From: a virus
Strand: one strand, 5' to 3'
Virus record (IMG/VR): IMGVR_UViG_3300029787_000182
Location: 1-33,508 of that record
Length of the DNA stretch: 33,508 nt
The notes beneath the pieces are model-generated. The model saw nothing but the letters and a program-made list of their open reading frames with translations, had not been told where the DNA came from and ran no database searches. This document shows positions 21,201 to 30,173 of the stretch, piece by piece; position 1 is the stretch's first letter, and the number at the start of each line of letters is the position of its first letter. The position numbers and the translations under genes were made by a program.

Positions 21201-24200
21201 ATGGATTTGATGGGAATTGTGGTTGTGGAGTTGATATCTTACATGTGTAAGAGGATCCTGCGTTAGATTTAACCTCAAGTATTGTGATTCCGTTTGTATT
21301 ATTTACTGTTTTTAGAGTTACTGTATTTGCTGGCAATCCTATCGGAAGTTCGTCAATATTAACAGATAAAATACTATTTTCAAGCATTACTGGTTCTAAA
21401 AATCCACTTTCAATTTTTGAACCACTATCAGAATTAACAATTACAATATCTGGTGCAGTTATATAATCAGATCCACCATTAGTAACACTGACAATACCTA
21501 AAGTATTTGAATTAGAAACTTCAATAGTTGAAGCTATCAAACTCTCTGGTTCTAAAGTTTTATCCGAAGAATATTCAAATCCTTCATTAATAACTCTTAC
21601 AGATTCTACAATTCCAATTGAATTTGATGTTGGTATGATGACAGCATCTTTACCAACAGAAGTTCCCGAAACACCAACAAAATCAGGTATTTTTTTATAA
21701 CTGGATCCACTTGAAATTATTTTTATTGCCTTGATACCACCTTTTGCTGTTTTTGAATTTGTGTCATATGTTGTATTCGATTCAATATTACTATAAGATA
21801 ATTTTTCAGGGTTTTCACCTAAAAATAAACTAAAAGATGTATCATTTATCTTACTGATATTATATGAACCACTATATCCACTATCTACAAATATTATTTC
21901 TGAATAGTTTTTAACCTCAACATCAGTTGTACTAATTGATCCAGATTTTTCAAGATTATAATATATTTTTTCTGGTAAAGCAGTTCCAAATCCAATCGTT
22001 GTTGTTGTTATTGAACCAGTGGTATTCGCAACAGAAACTATGTTAAAAGTAGTAGAAATTCCAGACGATGTAAATTCATTTTTATAATTTTGATCATAGT
22101 AAAATTTCAAACTATAATCAGAAACCGAAGAATCAGACAAATCAAATCTTAAGTTATTATTCTTTATAGAAATTAATTGTGGATTAATTAAAGATAGAGA
22201 TTGTGATGTGCCTCCAGTTGACCCCAAACCAACTATATTTGGTATTAATTTTTTTGAATCTTTAAATGTTTTTGCTAATTTTATATTATCATCATCAACT
22301 TTATATACAAAATAATTTTGATTTTGTAATCCTTCTGGAAGTAAATTTGCTGTATATTTGACTTTTTCTCCAGTTTTTAATCCATGATTTAATATATTGA
22401 TTTTATTTGATAATGTTGATATTCCAGTATTACTAAATGAAATTGGATTAATTAATAAATTACCTGTTTGAGTATCTCTTAATATTCTTACGTGAGTTGA
22501 TGTTCCAATACCAACAGATAATTTAGGTTTAACTAATAAATCAATAGAATCATTGTTTTCTAAATCATGTGAAGATGCTGTGGTCACAGTTGCTTTCACT
22601 CTACTGAGAGTGCATTTTACTTGAGTTAAATCTGTTTCAAATGAATATAAATCACTATCAGCACTATTAATATTTCTAAAGTAAACTTCATTAAAATTAT
22701 TTCCAATACCTGTTTTTATACCTATTGTGTTGATCGTTTTATTCACAATATAAAGTGAATCACCGTTTGTTAAATTGAATGTAGATGCGGATGTATTTGT
22801 AGATACTGCAATTACAGGAGATCCAGATGGTATTGTAAATATTACTTTTTGATTTGTTTTAAATGGATGATTTTCAAGGTATATTTGTTTTGTTGGTACA
22901 TTTCTTGTTATATTTGCACCAGCAAAGGAGAATGATAATGTATTTTCAGTTCCATCATCAGTTCCCAAACCAACTGTTTGATCTGGATTGAAAAATACTT
23001 TTTTGTTGATTATAGAATCAAAGAAAGATATATTTTTATTAAATGTGAATAAATCAGGTAAATAATTTACTTGTGTTCCTTGAGGATGAATTGTTCCAAA
23101 AGCAAAACCATCCCTTTGAACAGTTAAAATATTTAAATTATCATAGATATTCAATATTTTTAAAGTTTCAGTTCCTATACCAATACTACTTCCTATAGAA
23201 ATAGAAGATGGTATGTTCGATACAAATATTTCTGTTGTAAATCCTGCAACTGGTGAAGCAGTCGTTGATGAAATTGTTCTTGAAGCAAAAGTGCTTATTC
23301 CAATTTTGTAACTTCCATTCAATGATGATAAATCAGTTGTCAAACCTGATATATTAACTTCATCATTAGTATTAAAAATATGATTATCTGGTGTAATTAC
23401 TTTTATCTTACCTTCTGACCATAATAATACTGAATTTTCTATTTTTTCAATTACAGAGGTTAAGTTTGTTACTGGTTTTCCCTCTACTTTTGATATTGAT
23501 GTAATTAAATTGTTATTATTGGTATCCGAATCGAAATTTAACAATTCATCTACTTTATAATCAGATCCACTGTTTAAAATGTCAAATCCTGTGACTGATC
23601 CAGATGAAACTGACAATATTTCTATCTTTTGATCTTCAATCTCATTAGTTTCAACAATAAAATCATTATTTGCAAAATTGTCAGATACTTTATATGGGAA
23701 TGTATTTCTTAATAAATTGCTACCACCAAAATCAAAATTTGTTTGTGAATTGGTTTCAAAATTAAAATCTATCTTTTTAGATCTATATGTGTTTCCTATA
23801 AAATATGGAAATATGGGTTTATTGTCACTATCTAAAATTGCATGATATACATATGTTCCATTAGGAAAATCTTTTGTAACTTCATATCTACCATTATGTT
23901 CATCCAAATCTCCACTATTTGTAAATGTATAGTCCTCTACAAAAAAACCATCCACAAAATTTGGTCTATCAGTAATATTAGAAGTTAAAAGTTGATACCC
24001 AGAAACTAATCTTTTTTTACCAACATTATTACTAGGAGGATTCTCTGGATCATCAAAACCAAAAGGTCCATATATGGGATTTCCGTCATACGCCCATCCA
24101 ATAATTTCAGAAATTTCTGCACCACCATCATCAAATGGACTTGTAGAATAACCAATAAAACTATATTTTAGTTTATTTTCCGATTCTTCTAGATGTTCAG

Positions 24201-27200
24201 TAACATCAGTATCATCTTCATTTTTTCCTTTGTTTATAGTAAGTGATCTTACATTAGAATTAAATAATGAATTTTTACCTGCGGGTTTAACATTTATTGA
24301 TGATGAAGTTGAATATCCAATTCCAGAATTAATGATTATAACTTCTGTTATTTTTTGATTTGATATTACTGGTCTTAATAGTCCTCCAACACCTTTGCCA
24401 GTTGAATCTATAACCTCAAGATCAGGAACTGAGAAATATTCTCCTCCACCTGATTGAATTGTAACTTCTGAAATTTCACCATTTTTGATAATAGGTGTTA
24501 ATGATGCATTTTTACCATTTTTTAAAGTTATTATTGGTCTTTTATGATTATTAACAGTTGTTGAACCATAACCAGTACCAGATTCATAAAGATATAATTG
24601 TTCTATCGATCCTCTAACTTTAGGTGTTGCAATTATACTTGTTGTACCAACTCCTACCATATCAAATTCTACAGATACTTTAATTTCTGGAAATTTGAAA
24701 GTGTGAGTTCCTGAACCCACAGAATTTAAAGTTACTATCTCACCTCTTTGATAATTTGATAGAATTGTCCCACCAACTCCAGCATTACTTAAACTAAAAG
24801 AATTATCATTACTTCCAATAATATAATAACTATTATTCTGATTTAATCCTGAAATGTTTCCAATATATTCTACCAAATCACCGTCATTAAATCCATGATT
24901 TATAAAATTAATTGTATTGTTTGATGTTGATATACCTGTTGGTTTAACAATTAATTTTCTATTGGTATAATTTTGACCACCATTTATTACCTTCAAATCT
25001 AATAAAGAATTTCTCAACCCAACTTTAAAAATATGATCTCCTAATCCAGTATTAAAACCTAAATTTATGGTTGATATACCAGATGAATAATCTTCATATG
25101 TTTCATACAATTTAATTGTTTTTGAATTAACAATTTTAGGATAATAGATTGCATTATTAACTAACTTATTAGTTGCAACACCTACAATTTTTATAGATTC
25201 TCGTGAATTTGAATCATAAATTATTTGTTCTCCATCAATAAAATTATGTTCTTCCAAAAATGTAATAGTTTCATTAGATGTATTAATACCACTGCTAACA
25301 TTATTTGCTATGGGTTCTGTTTTGAAAAATTCTTCCCTAAATCTTGTGCCTATGATTGGTTCTAATATACAACCAGATCCATTACCTCCAGTTATTCCTA
25401 TTGATACTATTCGATCAACATCAAAATTTTGAGGATCTATAAAAACATCTTCAATTTTACCAGATACAACAGGTTGCACTAATGCAGTTGTGCCAATTCC
25501 AGTTGATATTGTAATACTAGGTAGATTTATTACATCATAATCTTCACCAGAATTTAAAACATCAACAGAACTTAATGGTCCAAAATATATTTTATCATTT
25601 GATTTATAATTTGTTACTTCAACTCCGTTAATTAATATTCCTGTCTCACCAACAGGTGTTATATCATTTCCCCCATTACCTAAATTTTGATTTAAAGGGA
25701 ATTTTTTAATTAGTTTTTGAGATCCAATTTCATCTGATCTTTGTGAATATAAAATAAAATTATGAATCCCATCATTCTGATCTCTTGAAACATTAATATT
25801 TTTCCCATAATCTAATCCTGAAGGGGATCCATATAATTTAATTTTTCGATCATTATCAAAAACTTCTAGATAATATGAACCTGTTTCTAAACCTACAAGA
25901 GAATTTCCATTAGTAAAACTATAAAATATTTTATCTCCAGTTTTAAATGGAACATCAGATCCAAAAACTATTGTTGAAAAAGTTTGTTCATCATCTATAG
26001 ATCCATCTAACTGCACATCATCAGGATTTGCAAAGTTTGCAGAAATCTTTTTCGTATTTAGTTGTATTTGATTAAAATACTTACCACTTACACTAGAATA
26101 TGATGGTAATGAATTTGATGCAACATATGCATCTTCATTTCCAATATAAACATTTTGAATATCTGATACTAAATTAGAACCATACTCTATTGGGGCACCA
26201 GAACTGTTTGGTTTATTTAATTTTTTCCTTAATTTAAATTTTTCTTTATCCTCTTCAGTTACAAAATCTGAAATGACATCATCACTTAAATCAACTGAAT
26301 TTGCAGTTTTATTAACATCTACTACACGAATATCATTAGATGATGGTATAATATTATTACTATCTTTTTGAACAATCTCAACAATATCTCCAATCTTCAA
26401 ACTTGATTGATCAATTATACTACCTAAAGTGTAAGTATTACTAACTTTACCTGTTATGAAATATGAAGAACTAGTATTATAAATCCAAGAATTTGAAAAA
26501 GTTTGTTTATATGTTGCATTACTTTCAGGATTTTGAACTTTGTCACCAATATTTTTTACAGAAATTATTTCTCCCTCATCAACATCAATATTTCCCTCTT
26601 GCTCAAATTCAGAAATAACTCCAGTCAGTCTTAAAACTACTTTTTTATCTAAATCACCATCCTCAAATCCAAAATAAGTGATATTTGATCGAATATTTTG
26701 TATTGGTTGTATTGCACTTGTAATACCTGTACAATTCAAAAATTGATTTACTGTTTTATCAGTGTATGTTATGGTGTTTACACCTGATACAATAGTTCCT
26801 GCAGTTCCAAAACCAACTGTCGAATCAACTGATATAACACTTGCCCCAACAGATACATTTTCTATCGATTTCGTATTTGGAACTACAATGAAATCACTTA
26901 GGACATCTGAATTATTATCATAACCAATAAATAAACCGATCTTATAATAAGTTGTAATTCCACTAAGTCCAGAATCAGTTCTTTCAAAAGGTTCAATTTC
27001 TGATATTGATGCATTTACATCTATATCAAGATCACTTCTGAATAAAGATTGTCCAGTTAATCCTTTAAGTAAAGATTGTCCTTGAAGTTTTCGAGGATTT
27101 CCTTCTAAAAGTTCTGCAATACAAATTCTTCTTCGAACATAATTTGCAAATGAAGGTTTTACTAATCTTTCTTCTAAATTAATAATAGTAGGTTTTACAC

Positions 27201-27855
27201 CATATAAAACATTGAACAATATTCTAAATGACTCATCTGTACCCTTTGTTTGGTATAATGATCTTGCTTCACCTATAAATGTTCCTACATCGAGATTGGA
27301 TTGAAAATCTGTGCCTTCTAATCCTGGTAAAAATGTTTTCTTAAATTTTTTATAAAATTCTTTTAAAAATAATGAACTTAAGTTTTGAACTGTGGATGAT
27401 ACTTCATGCTCTTCTGCAGATGATGAACTGAATACTAAGTCTTCTTTATTTGTATCCGAATGGTAACTGGTAATACCACTAAAACCACGTTCACAACCTG
27501 TAAAAGTATTGGTTGTAATTCCAGTATAAGTTATTATCTCATTACCAATCTTTAACAAACCATATTGATTTGGAAATCCCTTGGTACTACTAACTTCTAT
27601 TGTTTCTGCACCAACAGTAGTAATACCAGATGTAGTGGCACTATCAACTATAACTTCTGGTGTTAAATTATCAACATTAATATATTGTTCTAAATTATCA
27701 GAAATATCAGTAGGACCACCTTGATATTCTTGAGAAATGTAATATTGTTTTAAAAAATCAACAGTAAGAGGACTTTCATCCCGAATAAAATTGGGAAGTT
27801 GATTAGATAATATATCTTGTATTTTTACTTTACTTATAATCCCTGTTTGTATCAT
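15250..27855 (-). CDS. gp7: giant baseplate wedge protein, gp7-like (4201 aa)
   Basis: A 4201-aa protein between gp6 and gp8, the place of T4 gene 7 (1032 aa, wedge initiator). Homology is visible near the N-terminus: residues 201-219, YQTKGTDESFRILFNVLYG, align with T4 gp7 YSTKGIEASYKFLFKVLYN, with a helix LFLKEFYKKFKKTF just before. The rest is modular. One family is IGNEIITYTG...GCERGFSGITSYH (about residue 105). A second is NHGFNDGDLVEYIG...SYYIIGSND. A third is GSGYASAPTVSI, at least ten copies. Residues 1253-1357 form a YHYH-type domain. Two 139-residue-spaced units near 3349 and 3488 are related. The ATG overlaps the gp6 stop (ATGA). No stop or frame change was seen over 12.6 kb. Role: wedge core plus large peripheral extensions; the function of the extensions is unknown. 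Confidence 0.85.
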   Translation of the reverse strand: MIQTGIISKVKIQDILSNQLPNFIRDESPLTVDFLKQYYISQEYQGGPTDISDNLEQYINVDNLTPEVIVDSATTSGITTVGAETIEVSSTKGFPNQYGLLKIGNEIITYTGITTNTFTGCERGFSGITSYHSDTNKEDLVFSSSSAEEHEVSSTVQNLSSLFLKEFYKKFKKTFLPGLEGTDFQSNLDVGTFIGEARSLYQTKGTDESFRILFNVLYGVKPTIINLEERLVKPSFANYVRRRICIAELLEGNPRKLQGQSLLKGLTGQSLFRSDLDIDVNASISEIEPFERTDSGLSGITTYYKIGLFIGYDNNSDVLSDFIVVPNTKSIENVSVGASVISVDSTVGFGTAGTIVSGVNTITYTDKTVNQFLNCTGITSAIQPIQNIRSNITYFGFEDGDLDKKVVLRLTGVISEFEQEGNIDVDEGEIISVKNIGDKVQNPESNATYKQTFSNSWIYNTSSSYFITGKVSNTYTLGSIIDQSSLKIGDIVEIVQKDSNNIIPSSNDIRVVDVNKTANSVDLSDDVISDFVTEEDKEKFKLRKKLNKPNSSGAPIEYGSNLVSDIQNVYIGNEDAYVASNSLPSYSSVSGKYFNQIQLNTKKISANFANPDDVQLDGSIDDEQTFSTIVFGSDVPFKTGDKIFYSFTNGNSLVGLETGSYYLEVFDNDRKIKLYGSPSGLDYGKNINVSRDQNDGIHNFILYSQRSDEIGSQKLIKKFPLNQNLGNGGNDITPVGETGILINGVEVTNYKSNDKIYFGPLSSVDVLNSGEDYDVINLPSITISTGIGTTALVQPVVSGKIEDVFIDPQNFDVDRIVSIGITGGNGSGCILEPIIGTRFREEFFKTEPIANNVSSGINTSNETITFLEEHNFIDGEQIIYDSNSRESIKIVGVATNKLVNNAIYYPKIVNSKTIKLYETYEDYSSGISTINLGFNTGLGDHIFKVGLRNSLLDLKVINGGQNYTNRKLIVKPTGISTSNNTINFINHGFNDGDLVEYIGNISGLNQNNSYYIIGSNDNSFSLSNAGVGGTILSNYQRGEIVTLNSVGSGTHTFKFPEIKVSVEFDMVGVGTTSIIATPKVRGSIEQLYLYESGTGYGSTTVNNHKRPIITLKNGKNASLTPIIKNGEISEVTIQSGGGEYFSVPDLEVIDSTGKGVGGLLRPVISNQKITEVIIINSGIGYSTSSSINVKPAGKNSLFNSNVRSLTINKGKNEDDTDVTEHLEESENKLKYSFIGYSTSPFDDGGAEISEIIGWAYDGNPIYGPFGFDDPENPPSNNVGKKRLVSGYQLLTSNITDRPNFVDGFFVEDYTFTNSGDLDEHNGRYEVTKDFPNGTYVYHAILDSDNKPIFPYFIGNTYRSKKIDFNFETNSQTNFDFGGSNLLRNTFPYKVSDNFANNDFIVETNEIEDQKIEILSVSSGSVTGFDILNSGSDYKVDELLNFDSDTNNNNLITSISKVEGKPVTNLTSVIEKIENSVLLWSEGKIKVITPDNHIFNTNDEVNISGLTTDLSSLNGSYKIGISTFASRTISSTTASPVAGFTTEIFVSNIPSSISIGSSIGIGTETLKILNIYDNLNILTVQRDGFAFGTIHPQGTQVNYLPDLFTFNKNISFFDSIINKKVFFNPDQTVGLGTDDGTENTLSFSFAGANITRNVPTKQIYLENHPFKTNQKVIFTIPSGSPVIAVSTNTSASTFNLTNGDSLYIVNKTINTIGIKTGIGNNFNEVYFRNINSADSDLYSFETDLTQVKCTLSRVKATVTTASSHDLENNDSIDLLVKPKLSVGIGTSTHVRILRDTQTGNLLINPISFSNTGISTLSNKINILNHGLKTGEKVKYTANLLPEGLQNQNYFVYKVDDDNIKLAKTFKDSKKLIPNIVGLGSTGGTSQSLSLINPQLISIKNNNLRFDLSDSSVSDYSLKFYYDQNYKNEFTSSGISTTFNIVSVANTTGSITTTTIGFGTALPEKIYYNLEKSGSISTTDVEVKNYSEIIFVDSGYSGSYNISKINDTSFSLFLGENPEKLSYSNIESNTTYDTNSKTAKGGIKAIKIISSGSSYKKIPDFVGVSGTSVGKDAVIIPTSNSIGIVESVRVINEGFEYSSDKTLEPESLIASTIEVSNSNTLGIVSVTNGGSDYITAPDIVIVNSDSGSKIESGFLEPVMLENSILSVNIDELPIGLPANTVTLKTVNNTNGITILEVKSNAGSSYTCKISTPQPQFPSNPFAVNDRVFIEGIEKISGVGSGFNSKDYGFNLLKVSGFNPNVSGFAEVTIDVSEFGTTNTGTAKTIVTTFANIINEADYPKFFVTQNQSLFDIDESLRVNNKNTDLKVLKISNSKLKIFGTDDLNVGDIISGKNSGSQSTVSKIIENKGRLKTNFSISKRIGWNDNIGKLNEDFQVIPDNDYYQNMSYSVQSPLEWRNIITPVNNLLHASGTKNFADTGITSTSTISIGSSTEVSITLDMIDERRVDELRNIDTVRDDEVTDDNVTRKIVFDNIRLSNYISCDTNDVLVIDNINQEFSNLEGDPDDFLTLLQFDPNENELFNNILIRTESNSTQVNRIQFSDFIVLSNGDTNILLEKGRLINSGIGFTNSKENNFADFKLFEDNNTLIETFRFSPSSDTNSDIDYDLKLFSSNFTSSVIGVGTTSIGPINLTSVIKTIQVGVTTNIISVPTNEFESIHALVNVINTNTNEMNLVETFVSHSSNDSFIAQAFIDTETNQLSTNQIGIITATISNNNLNLTFENNLTGSNNIKLKAKVIGIGTTGVTNGTYRFKANGQLDESERTTLYSGLSSTNTGISTIISLNSQLFNSIKSVVEVSIGSSKALHEVLAIHDGTDAYVQRSGSLSITKNYNSEYDPSLGLGTFSASYTSNIFELKFHPDNSSGISTVVSLNHCFYNALDKINTPLDLVYGGIKETNEVKEYNALEGVRVRKTEFDLNINSTPIFTKSFNPSNSSVLNLSTGKFTISNHFFRENEELSYIPKSSFVGVGSTAIQYKNGSAVDILPSTVFAKTVDKNSFFISTTRSGAAVTFMSVGEGNVHEFTMGKTNEKALISIDDVVQSPLIDTNVTYSVDNNVGLTTSIINLSGISSISVSDILKINNEFLKVINVGVATTSGSPVGTGGTFNVVEVERGFVGTANSTHSGGATVKRFVGTYNIVGSKLFLSDPPRGNPNRVKDDSNLDFPRSSFNGRVYLRNDYTSNIIYDDISDSFTGIKSSFTLKVGGANTIGIGVSGGNGVLFINGIFQSPSTEFNPSKNFKIIESGSGATGVTSVVFSGITSSDGSPFISNNNINFNDLPRGGIPISFGSTVTGLGYAPLVGAKVKASINASGQITNVVGVAYSGSALGIQTATYNEVTGIMTVKTVNEHKFKNSNEVVLLGGLEFACAAPHAGVTTTIFPDGSIGDKFPVVSIAATNIFGVNIGVSTIPHAYVGSGNAYPYFSNLTFGSGYNGIVSIGVTVEDFGYEHRFVSADVNGIDKNTGGDITATNAEYNPTTGVLVITSPNHGMSDNDLVGIKTGSIRFTCARDNFKTVHPYPRSTDPVAGINTVVDVLTPDVFSVDVGVNVGSGAQITATAGVGGTAIFTIASAGSNYKDPEVFVSEPSYSNLSVTGISRFGIGTTTDTGNNLRVNAIVSASATTGIGSTMFEISRYEIVNSGYGFRKGDVVEAVGLVTAKGMGSLQTKSTLSIDQVYKDRFAMWQFGEFDYIDSIKSLQNGTRTKFPLNFNNELISVEAGNTLSESVEIENIFLVTINGIIQEPLKAYTINGGTSINFSVAPSGESGVGKNDADDVSILFYRGTGGVDSLIRDGDDSNIKTGDEVRIESGNQILQQDERTITGITTSTVLDTNVYRNQGISETISRPLTLIKQKNDVTINKVVISKKRSELEPIIIPIAKIIDDVSTTDTVLFTDNADLFNYEDEGTVLINALITNLNKTDSVNASATATVSSGTVSGITITNVGSGYASAPTVSISAPPSIGVGVGTTATATAVLGGDFLYDIQITNPGLGYTIAPQVLIESPIESSTFENLTTSGLTILESTGLITGIGTTTLSNKLGLKFTLNRDGANFNPINVGDPIYIFDTSIGSGLISISNSGTDTDTVGIGTTFIDNVYTVASFTSDGSVGVVTCLIKSNTSTTGLSAVGFATEPVGKYSIAKISGFTRSSSPVSIGVTGLTIDAGLSTFPTLKRTGGNDTFNKSGGLLTPN
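23784..24099 (-). other. YHYH-type domain inside the gp7-like giant
   Basis: Residues 1253-1357 of the giant read GWAYDGNPIYGPFGF, then DLDEHNGRYEVTKDFPNGTY, YVYHAI (1335-1340) and FPYFIGNTYRS. This is the order of the YHYH domain family (Pfam YHYH): D-G-x-P-I-Y-G-P, L-D-x-x-N-G-R, Y-x-Y-H, and F-P-Y-x-I-G. The diagnostic tetrad is YVYH here, with the second position changed and the last histidine kept. Function in virions is unknown. Confidence 0.75.
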
Positions 27856-29753
27856 GTCCTAATTATTTTTCCGTTTGGATAACTTGATGAATAGAAATCT
27901 CTGGTAAACTGTACTCCAGAAACTTCATCCCCAGATGAAATAACATCTCTTACCATATTTATTGAGCTATTTGAGATGTTAAATGAGACATACAAATCCT
28001 TTAACCCCACAACATCATTTGATCTAGGGAATGCTTGTATTTCAACAATATTATTTGGTTTTTCAGTAGATATAAAATTAATCGTAGATAAATTTACCTC
28101 ACCTTTTTCATAATCTATTGTACCTGCAGTTGAAGAAACATTTTTAATTGTTCCATCAGATAATATTTGAATAATACGTAAAACTCCTGTTGTAAGATCA
28201 GAATTTGGCATATCTGATAAGTAAAGTGTTCCTGATGTACCATAAATTGTAAAACCAGTTGATTTTATATTAAATCCATTGGGATCTACATGAAATTTGT
28301 TACCAAAACATAATTCATATTGAGAAAATTGATTTGGTACTACTTGTAAGTTGCGACGTATTTTAATTTTAGTTATGTTTGATGTAATAGATTGATCAGT
28401 GCCATCAATAACTCCTAAAAGTTTACTATATTTTAATCTTCCACCAAATTGATTTAAATTAATTGATTGTGAATATTTTGTAAGAGAGTTTATAACATTT
28501 GTCTTTAAAGAATCAGCTGATGAGGTAAAAGAGTCATTATAATATACATTTGAGTCAATTTCAATGTATAATATTTTAAGATCTACAATTTTTTGATTAA
28601 TACCTGAAATTGTATATTGCTTTAATTTTGATAAAATTTGATTTTTTGAAAAATCTGATAATAAATCACCATTTTTGGGTTTTATACTGATTACAACTGT
28701 TCCAAATTCTGGAGGATCAAGTTCTTCACCACCAATTACTGAAACAGACTCTGTATTTGGATAGATTTTCTTGATTACTGCCTCATAATCTCTTGATGTT
28801 ACTGCTCGATTCTGTGATGAGTATGTTATAGGTGAAAAATACTTAATTGAATCAATAGATTCAATATTTCCACCATTTTGTGCCTTAACATTCGTTATAA
28901 TTGATGGAGTCGTAAAATTTATATTAGTATTTCCAGATTTAAATATCCCTGAGAAAGTGAAGAATTGTGCACCATTTCCTTCCTCACCATCTGTTATAAT
29001 ATATTTGACTGTTACTTCATCACCATCCTGATTAACATCATTTCCTAATTTTCTACCAAAAAATCCATCTCCAAATTTTAATTCATATCTTTCATCCTGT
29101 ATTTCTTTAATTAAGAAAATTTTTGAATTTGAATCAATGTTAATAATATCATCTATTAAATTATATTCTGTGCCACTTCCATCAGATCCAGAGGGTTTGA
29201 CATGAACAACAATTTTTGATGTGTCAATAAAAGCATTATCTAATATAAATCTTTGATCAAGTGATCCATCATACTTAAATGTCTTTTCAAGATAGGTTCC
29301 TTGGTATATATTGATATTTTCAAACTTTGCGACGTTATCTACGACGTTCGCACTTATTGATTCAGTAATTGCAAAGGTATATGTTTCATTATCAACATCA
29401 CCAGTACACACTATACCAGGTTGTAGGGTAATTGAACTTACATTATTAGTAATACTAACATCAAAGGATATTTGTGCGTTTGCTGCCGTTCTAGATCGTG
29501 GTGTATATCCAATATTTCCTGCTAATGATACTACATTTTCTCTCAAAGTGGCAGAATCGAGAAAAGATTCATTCACAACCATATTTGAGTTGAATGCAGA
29601 AATATATGTATTGTATGCGAGAGTGTCAATTAAGACAGAAAAGTTTGAACCATCAAAATCAAAGTCTGTAAAGTTAGAATTTGCTCTTAAATAGTCTTTA
29701 ATTGACGTTTTTATCTGATCGAAATCGAGATTTGTGAAGTTTGAGAAAGGCAT
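27852..29753 (-). CDS. gp6: baseplate wedge protein gp6
   Basis: A 633-aa protein against 660 aa in T4. gp6 dimers form the inner ring that ties the six baseplate wedges together (baseplate J family). Signs are the N-terminus NFTNLDFDQIKTSIKDYLRA, DGSNFSVLIDTLAYNTYISA and NMVVNESFLDSATLRENVVS, followed by LAGNIGYTPRSRTAA. Further on are ERYELKFGDGFFGRKLGND and the baseplate-J hallmark SQNRAVTSRDYEAVIKKIYP (about residues 312-331) with VVISIKPKNGDLLSD. The ATG sits 1 base after the gp25 stop, with AAGG 5 bases upstream. The gene ends in an ATGA overlap with the gp7-like giant, so gp25-gp6-gp7 are coupled as in T4-like phages. Confidence 0.95.
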   Translation of the reverse strand: MPFSNFTNLDFDQIKTSIKDYLRANSNFTDFDFDGSNFSVLIDTLAYNTYISAFNSNMVVNESFLDSATLRENVVSLAGNIGYTPRSRTAANAQISFDVSITNNVSSITLQPGIVCTGDVDNETYTFAITESISANVVDNVAKFENINIYQGTYLEKTFKYDGSLDQRFILDNAFIDTSKIVVHVKPSGSDGSGTEYNLIDDIINIDSNSKIFLIKEIQDERYELKFGDGFFGRKLGNDVNQDGDEVTVKYIITDGEEGNGAQFFTFSGIFKSGNTNINFTTPSIITNVKAQNGGNIESIDSIKYFSPITYSSQNRAVTSRDYEAVIKKIYPNTESVSVIGGEELDPPEFGTVVISIKPKNGDLLSDFSKNQILSKLKQYTISGINQKIVDLKILYIEIDSNVYYNDSFTSSADSLKTNVINSLTKYSQSINLNQFGGRLKYSKLLGVIDGTDQSITSNITKIKIRRNLQVVPNQFSQYELCFGNKFHVDPNGFNIKSTGFTIYGTSGTLYLSDMPNSDLTTGVLRIIQILSDGTIKNVSSTAGTIDYEKGEVNLSTINFISTEKPNNIVEIQAFPRSNDVVGLKDLYVSFNISNSSINMVRDVISSGDEVSGVQFTRDFYSSSYPNGKIIRT

Positions 29754-29754
29754 A

Positions 29755-30156
29755 TTACCTTGTTGCCTCTAATATAAATGAATATTCCTGAGTTGGGAAC
29801 TCTTGACCGACAATATCATAAATTACAGTGACTTCAAACTGATTTAAATCAGGTTGTGGGTCAACTTCAACCCTTACATTATCAACTCTTAGCTCAAAAT
29901 TTTCAATTGAAGTCTTAATTTGCTCCTGAATTTCGTTTGCTGTACCAAAATCAACAAAATCAAAGAGACTTCGGTACACATCTGACCCAAAATCAGGATT
30001 AAAAAACTTTTCAGACGGTATAGTTTCAACAACATTACGCACAGATCGACGAATTGCACTCTCATTTTTGAGAATTGGTAAATCTTTTGTGACTGGATGA
30101 GGTGAAAACGATAAACTAATGTCTTTAAACGCTCTTGATACCCTTTTGATTGCCAT
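29755..30156 (-). CDS. gp25: baseplate wedge protein gp25
   Basis: A 133-aa protein, nearly the same length as T4 gp25 (132 aa). gp25 belongs to the gpW/gp25 family and starts sheath assembly at the baseplate, binding gp6 and gp53 in the inner wedge. Features seen: DISLSFSPHPVTKDLPILKN, then AIRRSVRNVVETIPSEKFFN, PDFGSDVYRSLFDFVDF, and the strand pair VRVEVDPQPDLNQFEVTVIY. The ExxR-like and PDFG motifs are the family core. A perfect late promoter lies 18 bases upstream of the ATG; the Shine-Dalgarno sequence is weak (TTGG). It heads the coupled gp25-gp6-gp7 group. Confidence 0.95.
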   Translation of the reverse strand: MAIKRVSRAFKDISLSFSPHPVTKDLPILKNESAIRRSVRNVVETIPSEKFFNPDFGSDVYRSLFDFVDFGTANEIQEQIKTSIENFELRVDNVRVEVDPQPDLNQFEVTVIYDIVGQEFPTQEYSFILEATR

Positions 30157-30173
30157 GAACCAAGTTTTATATT

